Source: Myxococcaceae bacterium (GTDB lineage Bacteria > Myxococcota > Myxococcia > Myxococcales > Myxococcaceae). From it: a stretch of 39,497 bases of DNA. The DNA is taken from contig JAFGNZ010000279.1 of NCBI GenBank assembly GCA_016926755.1, positions 1 through 39,497 on the forward strand, given 5' to 3'. A model generated the notes under the pieces. That model was not told the DNA's origin, did not search any database, and saw only the letters and a program-made list of their open reading frames with translations. Shown in pieces: positions 16,575 to 23,405 of the stretch; the stretch's first letter is position 1, and each line of letters starts with the position of its first letter. The translations under genes and the position numbers were made by a program.

Positions 16575-18709
16575 TGCGGCAGTCCCGATCGTGGCTGCGC
16601 CCCGGTGTGCTGGTCGCGCTGGGGTTGGTCCTCTCCACGGCGGCCGCCGCCCAGGCCCGAGGCAAGGCCCCGCCCGCGCAGCTCCCGCCGGGCACGCAGG
16701 CGTTCCCGCCCGAGCTGGCGCGAGCCCTGGAGGCCCGGATCCAAGAGCAGCTCGAGGGGCGCCTGGTCGGCGGGCTCTCGGTGGGGGTCGTCAAAGGGGA
16801 GCTCGCGTGGACGGCGGGCTTCGGCTTCCGCGACGTCGCGCGGCGGCTCCGAGCCACCCCCAGGACGACGTACCGCACGGCCTCCATCGGCAAGAGCTTC
16901 ACCGCCATCGCCGTGCTGCAGCTGGTGGAGGCGGGCACGGTGTCGCTGGATGACGACATCCGCAAGTGGGTCCCGGACTTCCCGGCCAAGGCGTGGACGG
17001 TCACGGTGCGGCAGCTCCTGGGGCACCTGGGCGGAGTGAGCCACTACCGCGATCCGGTCAAGGAGAGCCGGGTAACGAAGCGGATGAACACCGCCGAGGC
17101 GATCGCGGTGTTCAAGGACTGGCCGCTGGTGGTCGAGCCCGGCACCGAGTACGCCTACACGACGTACGGGTACAACCTGCTCGGGGCGCTGGTGGAGAAG
17201 GCGTCGGGGAGGCCGTACGGGAAGTACCTGCGGCGGAAGATCTTCGCGCCCGCGGGGATGAGGCACGCGGCGCTGGATGACTTCCGGACGCGGGATGCGT
17301 GGCACGCCGTGGGGTACCGCCCGGTGGACGGCACCCTCGCGCCCTCGCACCGGCTGGACGTCTCGTCGCGCTTTGGCGGGGGCGGGACGCGGGCGTCGGT
17401 GGTGGATCTGCTGGCGTTCGGGCGGGCGGTGATGGCGAGCACGCTCGTGAAGCCGGAGACGACGCGCCTCATGCACGCGCCGATGGAGACGAAGGATGGG
17501 CGGCTGACGGACTACGGGATGGGGTTCGCCACCTACCCGCTCCGGGGGCACTACGTCGTCGCGCATGCGGGCGGGCAGCCGGAGACGAGCACCTTCCTGC
17601 TGCTCATCCCCGCCGAGCGGCTGGCGATCGCGCTGGCGATGAACGTCGAGGATCAGGGCGCGCTGCTGCGCGAGATCTACGGCTCGCTCGTGGAGCTGCT
17701 GCTGGAGGGAGGGAGCCGGCGGCGCGCGGTGCACGCGGCGGATCCGGTGGACGAGGTGCTGCACGAGGGCCTGTACCGGATCTTCTCGTACGGGCGCGCC
17801 TATTACACCTTCCACCAGGCGGGCTTCGGCCTCCCTCCCGAGCCTGGAGACACCCCGAGCGCCTTCCGTGAGGCCTCCGCGCTGCTGTCCCGAGAGACCA
17901 TCGCCGCGGGTCCTCTCGCCGCGCTGAAGCAGGTGAAGCAGGCGCACCAGCCGCGCGCCGGGCGCCTGTTCATCCGGGTCGGCATGCGGATGGCGGAGCG
18001 GATCGCCACCACGCTCGGGCCGGAGGTGCTGGCCACCTATCCGGCCGAGGGGGCGCTGGCCTTCTTCGAGGACTACCTGCGCGCCTGTGAGCGTGAGCCC
18101 TGCCCCGAGGAGCTCCGGTTCTCACCGGCCCTGCGCGCGGAGATCTCGAGGCTCGCGGGGCCGTGGCGGAAGGCGAACGCGCCGGAGCTCCGCACGGTGT
18201 CGCTCCGCTCGCCCCCGGAGCGCTCCGTGGCCCTGGAGGCCCTCCAGCGAGTGCTCCAGGGGGCGCCCGTGCACCCGGACTACGCCGAGGAGGTGCTCGC
18301 GATCGCGCAGGCACCGAAGACGCCTCCCGAGGAGGCGGTGCGGCTGCTCGACTGGGCGGTGAAGACGCACCCGGGCTCCATCCCGGCGCTGCTGGCGCGG
18401 GCGGATGCGTTCCTCCAGGCCGCCGACACCGAGGCCGCGGAGCGGCTCTACCGGCGGGCGCTGGAGCGGCCCATGGGCGCCGAGGTGCTCGCCCCGGAGA
18501 AGCTCCTGGCGAAGGCGAAGCGCCACCCCTTGGGGATCGACGTGCTGAACCTCGCGGTGAAGCTGCACCCGAGCTCCGTCGCGCTGTGGCAGGCGCTGGC
18601 CGCCCAGGAGCAGGAGGCGGGCGACGAGGCAGCGGCCCAGGAGGCGCAGGATCGGGTGCAGGAGCTCGCCCCACCCCCTCCACCGATCCAGGGGACCCTG
18701 GCGCCGTAG
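16574..18709 (+). CDS. Exported serine beta-lactamase-fold hydrolase with helical-repeat C-terminus
   Basis: A 711-residue protein with a signal peptide (about residues 1-27). The beta-lactamase/penicillin-binding fold covers about 45-370: SxxK is SIGK (Ser104, Lys107), the second motif is Tyr195-Thr-Thr in place of Tyr-x-Asn, followed by YGYNLLG, and the third is HAGG (331-334). The remaining ~300 residues are Ala-rich helices, the last part TPR-like (ALLARADAFLQAADTEAAERLYRRALE). Relatives include D-alanyl-D-alanine peptidases, esterases and beta-lactamase-like enzymes; which one cannot be told. The loss of Asn in the second motif argues against a classic beta-lactamase. It is coupled by TGATG to the SGNH gene, pointing to joint work on the cell wall or on a secreted polymer. 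Confidence 0.87.
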   Translation: MRQSRSWLRPGVLVALGLVLSTAAAAQARGKAPPAQLPPGTQAFPPELARALEARIQEQLEGRLVGGLSVGVVKGELAWTAGFGFRDVARRLRATPRTTYRTASIGKSFTAIAVLQLVEAGTVSLDDDIRKWVPDFPAKAWTVTVRQLLGHLGGVSHYRDPVKESRVTKRMNTAEAIAVFKDWPLVVEPGTEYAYTTYGYNLLGALVEKASGRPYGKYLRRKIFAPAGMRHAALDDFRTRDAWHAVGYRPVDGTLAPSHRLDVSSRFGGGGTRASVVDLLAFGRAVMASTLVKPETTRLMHAPMETKDGRLTDYGMGFATYPLRGHYVVAHAGGQPETSTFLLLIPAERLAIALAMNVEDQGALLREIYGSLVELLLEGGSRRRAVHAADPVDEVLHEGLYRIFSYGRAYYTFHQAGFGLPPEPGDTPSAFREASALLSRETIAAGPLAALKQVKQAHQPRAGRLFIRVGMRMAERIATTLGPEVLATYPAEGALAFFEDYLRACEREPCPEELRFSPALRAEISRLAGPWRKANAPELRTVSLRSPPERSVALEALQRVLQGAPVHPDYAEEVLAIAQAPKTPPEEAVRLLDWAVKTHPGSIPALLARADAFLQAADTEAAERLYRRALERPMGAEVLAPEKLLAKAKRHPLGIDVLNLAVKLHPSSVALWQALAAQEQEAGDEAAAQEAQDRVQELAPPPPPIQGTLAP

Positions 18710-18764
18710 ACGCATGGCCCCGCTTCCCCCCGCTGTGCCACACTGAGGTCTCTGCGGAGGGCCC

Positions 18765-19247
18765 ATGGCGGACGACAGGTTCGACATTCAGAAGCTCCAA
18801 GTGGCCACCCCTTGCTACGAGCGCTGGGACGCCATGAAGGGCGACGCCCGGGTCCGCTTCTGCGGCAGCTGTAAGCTCAGCGTCTACAACGTGCGGGAGC
18901 TGACGGCGGCCGAGGTGGAGGAGATGGTGCAGCGCAACAACGGCCGGCTGTGCGTGAAGCTCTACCGGCGCTGGGATGGCACGGTGCTCACGCGTGACTG
19001 TCCGGTGGGCCGCCAGCGGGCGCGAGTTCGCGTCGCCGCGGCCATGCTCACCGCCGCGGCCTTCGTGGGGGTCCTCCTGGTCCCGATGCTGCTGCGGCTG
19101 GGCTCGTCGCGGGTCTCCTCCCTCGAAGGCCTCACGTTCGAGGAAAGGATGGAAGCGCTCAAAGACCAGGCGTACGACTGGCCCGTGATCGGCGCCGTGC
19201 TGGAGAAGGTCTCTCCCCGGGACACCTTCACCTTGGGAGGCATCTAG
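18765..19247 (+). CDS. Small Cys-rich membrane-anchored protein
   Basis: A 160-residue protein of a widespread but uncharacterised type. The N-terminal ~82 residues hold five Cys (17, 33, 36, 63, 79) in the pattern C-x4-M-xG-x6-FCGSCKLSVYN ... LCVKLYRRWDGTVLTRDCPVG, which suggests a zinc or iron-sulfur ribbon facing the cytoplasm. One membrane helix (about 87-112) and a short tail follow. The function is not known. It lies 24 bp before trkH on the same strand, so it is likely co-transcribed with the potassium uptake genes, and may sense or tune something related, but that is a guess. GGAGGG precedes the ATG. Confidence 0.8.
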   Translation: MADDRFDIQKLQVATPCYERWDAMKGDARVRFCGSCKLSVYNVRELTAAEVEEMVQRNNGRLCVKLYRRWDGTVLTRDCPVGRQRARVRVAAAMLTAAAFVGVLLVPMLLRLGSSRVSSLEGLTFEERMEALKDQAYDWPVIGAVLEKVSPRDTFTLGGI

Positions 19248-19271
19248 CCCAGGCTCCGCCCACCCTCCGAG

Positions 19272-21062
19272 ATGACCTCCGCCAGCCCCCAGGCGACGCC
19301 CGCTCCCCCGCCCGAACCTCCGGCCCTGCCTGAGCCTGAGCCCCCGCACCGCCGCCCGCGCGCCCGCCGCGACTGGCTCCGCGGGCTGAGCCGTGTCACC
19401 ACCGTGGCGCTGGTGCTCTTCGAGTTCCTCGTGCGTGGCAGTACGGGCCCCTGGCGCGAGATGGCGGCGCTGGCGCTGGCGCTGGGAGTCCTGGTCTCCT
19501 TTGGCGGCGAGCTGGCGCGAGACGCGTGGGCCTTGCGCCTGCGCCTGTGGCGCTACCGCTGGCCGGACCTGCTCTTCGCGGTGCCAGCAATATTGTCTCT
19601 GACGGCGGGCAACCCCCGAGGGGCGGCGGCCCTGCTGGCGCTGCGACTGCTGGTGCGTGAGCTCATCTCCGCGGTGGCCTGGCGCCCCGCGCGGCCGGTG
19701 CTGCTGGCGCTCCAGCGCCGTCCCCTGACGCTCCTGTGCCTCTCGGGCCTGTTGCTCGTCTCGCTGGGCACCGTGGCATTGATGTTCCCGGCGGCCACCC
19801 GCAACGGCGAGGGCGCCCCCTTCCTGGTGGCCCTCTTCACCGCCACCAGCGCCGCGTGCGTGACGGGGCTGGCGGTGGTGGACACCGGCAGCTACTTCAG
19901 CCCCTTCGGGCACTGGATCCTCCTGGGCCTCATCCAGGTGGGCGGGCTGGGCACCATGACCATCACCACCACGCTGGCGCTGGCCTTCCGAACGCAGCTC
20001 TCGGGGCGCACGCGCGGGGCCATCCAGGAGATGCTCGAGGAGGAGACGGTCCAGGGCTTCCAGCGCCTGCTCTACGCCATCGCGCTCATCACCGTCACGG
20101 TGGAGAGCGTGGGGGCGCTGATGATCTACCCCTCGCTCCAGCACGCCCCGGATGGGCGGGTGCTGGAAGCCTCCGAGCGGGCCTTCTCCGCGGCCTTCCA
20201 CGCGGTGAGCGCCTTCTGCAATGCGGGCTTCAGCCTGTACCCAGACAGCGCGATGCGCTTCGTGGGCAGCCCCTCCGTCAACCTGACGTTGATGGCGCTC
20301 ATCACGCTGGGAGGCCTGGGCTTCCCGGTGATGACCTCGCTGCTGGACTGGAAGCTGTGGCGAAGCCGGGGGCTGCGCGGAGCCTGGACGTTCCTGCCGG
20401 TGCACACGCGCGTGGTGCTCATCACCAGCGCGGGGCTCGTGGCGTTCGGGGCGGTGGCCTGGCTGGGGCTGGAGTGGAACCACTCGCTGGCGGGGCTCTC
20501 GCTGGGGGAGCGGCTGTGGGCCAGCCTCTTCCAGAGCGTCTCCCTGCGCACGGCGGGCTTCAACTCGGTGGACCTCTCGCGCCTGGGCACGCCGATGCTG
20601 CTGCTGAGCCTGCTGCTGATGTTCATCGGCGGCTCGCCGGGCGGCACCGCGGGCGGGGTGAAGACGACGACGGTGGCGGTGCTGGCGCTCACCTTCCGGG
20701 CGCTGCTGCGCAACCGGCCCGACGTGGAGGCGCTGGGGCGCAGCGTGCCGGTGGCCACCGTGTACCGGGCGGCGGCGGTGGCGCTCATCTCCTTTGGCCT
20801 GCTCTTCGGGCTGGCCTTCCTGCTGTTCGCCGCGGAGCCGCACCTGCCCTTCCGGGAGCTGGCCTTCGAGGTGGTGAGCGCCTTTGGCACGGTGGGGCTC
20901 TCCACCGGAGTGACGCCGCAGCTGTCGGCCGCGGGCAAGCTGGTGGTGTGCGTGGCGATGTTCGTGGGGCGGATCGGCCCCTTCACCCTGGCGCTCGCGG
21001 TGGGGCTCTCCAAGGCCCACGCGAGCTACAGCTTCCCCTCGACGAAGATCGTCGTGGGCTGA
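19272..21062 (+). CDS. trkH: TrkH/KtrB potassium uptake channel subunit
   Basis: A 596-residue membrane protein of the TrkH/KtrB superfamily that forms the ion path of a potassium uptake system. The four pore-loop motifs with the selectivity-filter glycines are visible: ACVTGLAVVDTG, FCNAGFSLYPD, RTAGFNSVDL and AFGTVGLSTGV. The N-terminus is unusual, with a Pro-rich stretch of about 35 residues and extra hydrophobic segments before the first pore loop (about 40-150), making it longer than typical KtrB (about 450). Some of these extra segments may be a separate membrane domain. trkA follows after 12 bp, giving a complete two-component Ktr-like system. Confidence 0.94.
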   Translation: MTSASPQATPAPPPEPPALPEPEPPHRRPRARRDWLRGLSRVTTVALVLFEFLVRGSTGPWREMAALALALGVLVSFGGELARDAWALRLRLWRYRWPDLLFAVPAILSLTAGNPRGAAALLALRLLVRELISAVAWRPARPVLLALQRRPLTLLCLSGLLLVSLGTVALMFPAATRNGEGAPFLVALFTATSAACVTGLAVVDTGSYFSPFGHWILLGLIQVGGLGTMTITTTLALAFRTQLSGRTRGAIQEMLEEETVQGFQRLLYAIALITVTVESVGALMIYPSLQHAPDGRVLEASERAFSAAFHAVSAFCNAGFSLYPDSAMRFVGSPSVNLTLMALITLGGLGFPVMTSLLDWKLWRSRGLRGAWTFLPVHTRVVLITSAGLVAFGAVAWLGLEWNHSLAGLSLGERLWASLFQSVSLRTAGFNSVDLSRLGTPMLLLSLLLMFIGGSPGGTAGGVKTTTVAVLALTFRALLRNRPDVEALGRSVPVATVYRAAAVALISFGLLFGLAFLLFAAEPHLPFRELAFEVVSAFGTVGLSTGVTPQLSAAGKLVVCVAMFVGRIGPFTLALAVGLSKAHASYSFPSTKIVVG

Positions 21063-21074
21063 GCGGGCGGAGAG

Positions 21075-21737
21075 ATGAAGACCTACGTCGTGGTGGGCCT
21101 GGGGCAGTTCGGCGAGCACGTGGCGCGGAGCCTGAGCCAGGCGGGCCGCGAGGTGCTGGCGGTGGATCGCTCCATGGAGCGGGTGGAGGCGCTGAAGGAC
21201 GTGGTGGCGCAGGCGGTGCGCGCCGACTGCACCTCGGAGGAGGCGATGCGGGCGCTGGGGTTGGGCCGGGCGGAGGTAGCGGTGGTGGCGCTGGGCGAGG
21301 AGGACTTCGAGGCGGCGGTGCTGGGGACGGCGGCGCTCAAGGGGCTGGGGATAAAGAAGGTGGTGGCGCGCACCTCCAGTCCGCAGCGCGGGAAGATCCT
21401 CTCGTTGGCGGGGGCCTCGCGGGTGGTGTACCCGGAGGCGGAGATGGGGGAACAGCTGGCGCGGATGCTGATCCACTCGAGCGTGCTGGCCAGCACGGAG
21501 TTGCCCAGCGGCTTCATGATGGCGGAGCTGCGGGTGCCGGAGCACGCGGCGGGGAGGAGCCTGCAGGAGCTGCAGCTGCGGCGCACGCACGGGCTGAACG
21601 TGATCGCCATCACCCACCGCGGCGTCATCACGGAGCCTGTGCCCGAGTCCATGCTGAGCGCGGGGGACGTGCTGCTGGTGGCCGGCCGGGACGAGCGCGT
21701 GGAGGCGCTCGCGCGCCGCTGGGAGCCCAAGGCTTGA
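21075..21737 (+). CDS. trkA: TrkA/KtrA regulatory subunit (RCK) of potassium uptake
   Basis: A 220-residue cytoplasmic protein. The RCK_N domain (about residues 1-125) has the Rossmann motif VVGLGQFG (GxGxxG at 8-13) and acidic Asp31 at the end of the second strand, so it binds NAD(H) or adenine nucleotides. The RCK_C domain (about 140-220) ends in AGDVLLVAGRDERVEAL. The length is that of single-unit KtrA rather than the double E. coli TrkA. It gates the TrkH/KtrB channel encoded 12 bp upstream. The next gene is convergent, 33 bp away. Confidence 0.95.
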   Translation: MKTYVVVGLGQFGEHVARSLSQAGREVLAVDRSMERVEALKDVVAQAVRADCTSEEAMRALGLGRAEVAVVALGEEDFEAAVLGTAALKGLGIKKVVARTSSPQRGKILSLAGASRVVYPEAEMGEQLARMLIHSSVLASTELPSGFMMAELRVPEHAAGRSLQELQLRRTHGLNVIAITHRGVITEPVPESMLSAGDVLLVAGRDERVEALARRWEPKA

Positions 21738-21770
21738 TCCGCCCCGGCTGAACGGCGAGGGGCGCGGCGC

Positions 21771-22331
21771 CTACGTCCCCGCATCCATCGGCGGGCCCGC
21801 GTCCCCGGATGGGGGCGCGGCTCGGACCGCATGAACACGCAGGCGAGCGGTTGGGCTGCCTCCGAGCGCGCGAAACTGGAACTCCGCATCAATACATTCC
21901 GGCGCCTGCTCCGGGGCACGGCGGCTCTCCAAGAGCGGAAGCCGCACCTCCTTCCCGTACCAGTAACCAGGAGCGAGCTCCAGGATGTCTTCCTCTCGAG
22001 GAGGAGGCGCCAACACGTCCATCACGATGTGCGGCAGGGGCCTGCCCGTCGCGCACTCCGCCACTGCCTCTGTCGTGAGATGAATGCTCTCGATGATCCG
22101 TTCATCCAGGCGGAGCCGCCCCCCGGCGACGCCGATGAGGAGACGCCCAGACACTGTCTCTCCATCGAAGTGGATATCCTGAAACTCCACGGTGACCTGG
22201 GCCACCTCATCCACGCTGCTCTGCCCTGCCTCATCCGCATGGCTCGCGGCGCGCTGAAAGAATGGGAACCCCGCGCAGGCTGCCATCAGCAGAACGGGCG
22301 CAACCGCAAGAACGAGCCTTTTCATTCGCAT
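21771..22331 (-). CDS. Lipoprotein of unknown function
   Basis: A 186-residue protein with a clear lipoprotein signal (RLVLAVAPVLLMAAC, lipobox LMAAC with Cys19). The mature part is beta-rich (QVTVEFQDIHFDGETVSGRLLIGV), with no motif I recognise, and a Pro/Asp/Gly-rich tail. Two starts are possible, ATG at 22331 or ATG at 22325; the second gives a more typical MKRL signal. No good ribosome site is seen for either. Convergent with trkA, preceded by a 426-bp gap. Confidence 0.75.
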   Translation of the reverse strand: MRMKRLVLAVAPVLLMAACAGFPFFQRAASHADEAGQSSVDEVAQVTVEFQDIHFDGETVSGRLLIGVAGGRLRLDERIIESIHLTTEAVAECATGRPLPHIVMDVLAPPPREEDILELAPGYWYGKEVRLPLLESRRAPEQAPECIDAEFQFRALGGSPTARLRVHAVRAAPPSGDAGPPMDAGT

Positions 22332-22372
22332 CGCAGAAACCCATCGGGTGTTGAGCCAAGAGAGGTAGGCAC

Positions 22373-22389
22373 AGGAAGTCGTGCTTCCT
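22373..22389. repeat. Inverted repeat AGGAAG-N5-CTTCCT
   Basis: Perfect 6-bp arms with the loop TCGTG, 42-58 bp upstream of the lipoprotein start on the minus strand. The position fits an operator or a leader hairpin. Confidence 0.4.
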
Positions 22390-22556
22390 CAACCCCAGAG
22401 CCAGACCCAGGCTGCTCACGGTGGGGAGGCGCTGCGAGGAAGGCGGAGTTGGTGGAGGGCCCACTCCAGGTCCCTTACGTGCTGGCACAACTGCGGCCTG
22501 GGCAAGACCAGGAACCCGAGCTTACCGGGGCCACCTGCCGGGAGCAGCCTGCGCCA

Positions 22557-22570
22557 ACCTGTCGGACAAG
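22557..22570 (+). repeat. Dispersed motif AACCTGTCGGACAA, copy 2
   Basis: Identical over 14 bases to the minus-strand copy at 10064-10077. Both are preceded by CCA or CCAA and by a GGGAGCAG...CCTG stretch some bases upstream, but the wider flanks do not align. Confidence 0.4.
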
Positions 22571-22757
22571 CAGACTGATTCATCCCGGTCCCCGTTGCCA
22601 CCCCACCGAAGCTCCAGCTTGGCGTGCTTTGGCCCAAGGTGGCTCCAGCAGACCTCCAAGTCGTTCACCGTCCTGGGCCTGCGCTGACCGGAGGCTCCAC
22701 CGGCTTGCCCAAGTGCCTCAGGTCAACACCCTCTGAGCCGCGAGGGCCCGACGCGCG

Positions 22758-23405
22758 CTACTCCTCGCCCTTCTGGCCCACGAACTGATCGTTCTTCTCG
22801 CGGAACAGGAGGTTGAAGCTCGTCAGCGAGCCGTAGATGCGCGTGATGTAGCTCTGCATCTCCACCTTCTCCGCGTCCGACAGCTTCGGGTGGGCGTTGA
22901 GCTTCTGCTCCAGCGTGCGCAGCCTGTCCCGCACCATCACCACCTTGTGGAACAGGTTGTCGATGGGCAGATCCTTGGACTGCACCTCCGCCTTGCCCGG
23001 AATGAGCCGCAGGGTGCCGCCCTCCCACTTGCCCGCCAGCGGCGGCGCCTCGCCCTCTCCGGCCGCCTCTCGGAAGATCTCCATCAGCTCTTCGCGCGTC
23101 ATGTTCAGGTCTCCCAGCTCGACGATCTCGTTTGGATCACTCTTGCGCCGCACCACGGGGGCCACGCTGCGGGCGGCCCTCGCGCGAGCCGCCGGCTCGG
23201 CCTCCGGGACGGTCACCCCGCCGCGCGGCGCGAACTTGTCACACAGGGGCGCCGAGGGCGGGAACAGCCCGCGCCCCGGGTACACCCGGCACGGCCCCAC
23301 CCACCCCCGGTGATCCACCGAGTGCGGGCTCCACAGCTTGCAGTTGCCACAGACCCGCTCCTCGGGCTTGAAGACGGGCAGCGGCAGCTCCGAGGCGTCC
23401 GACAT
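22758..23405 (-). CDS. Four-Cys domain protein with helical C-terminus
   Basis: A 215-residue protein without a signal peptide. The N-terminus has Cys19, Cys22, Cys39 and Cys55 in the pattern CGNCKLW ... GPCRVYP ... PLCDKF, which resembles small zinc- or iron-sulfur-binding modules. The C-terminal half is charged and helical (about residues 140-205, VVMVRDRLRTLEQKL and following), likely coiled coil. The family is not known to me. The start overlaps the stop of the S46 peptidase gene (TGATG), so the two are translationally coupled and may act together, though one is exported and the other seems cytoplasmic. Confidence 0.8.
   Translation of the reverse strand: MSDASELPLPVFKPEERVCGNCKLWSPHSVDHRGWVGPCRVYPGRGLFPPSAPLCDKFAPRGGVTVPEAEPAARARAARSVAPVVRRKSDPNEIVELGDLNMTREELMEIFREAAGEGEAPPLAGKWEGGTLRLIPGKAEVQSKDLPIDNLFHKVVMVRDRLRTLEQKLNAHPKLSDAEKVEMQSYITRIYGSLTSFNLLFREKNDQFVGQKGEE

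Larger units (their letters stand above)
22332..22757. other. Intergenic region, 426 bp
   Basis: The gap lies upstream of the lipoprotein and downstream of the four-Cys protein, both on the minus strand. Small open frames on both strands lack ribosome sites and familiar composition, so I see no gene. It holds an inverted repeat at 22373-22389 and a copy of the motif AACCTGTCGGACAA at 22557. Confidence 0.55.

Noticed and set aside
17970-21617. A 1215-codon minus-strand frame opposite trkH and the beta-lactamase-fold gene
   Set aside because: Composition is His/Arg/Gln/Gly-rich with no domain, typical of antisense frames in GC-rich genes, while the plus strand carries recognised proteins.
21831-22736. 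A 301-codon plus-strand frame over the lipoprotein and the gap behind it
   Set aside because: Its first half is antisense to a lipoprotein with a clear signal; the second half has no gene-like features.
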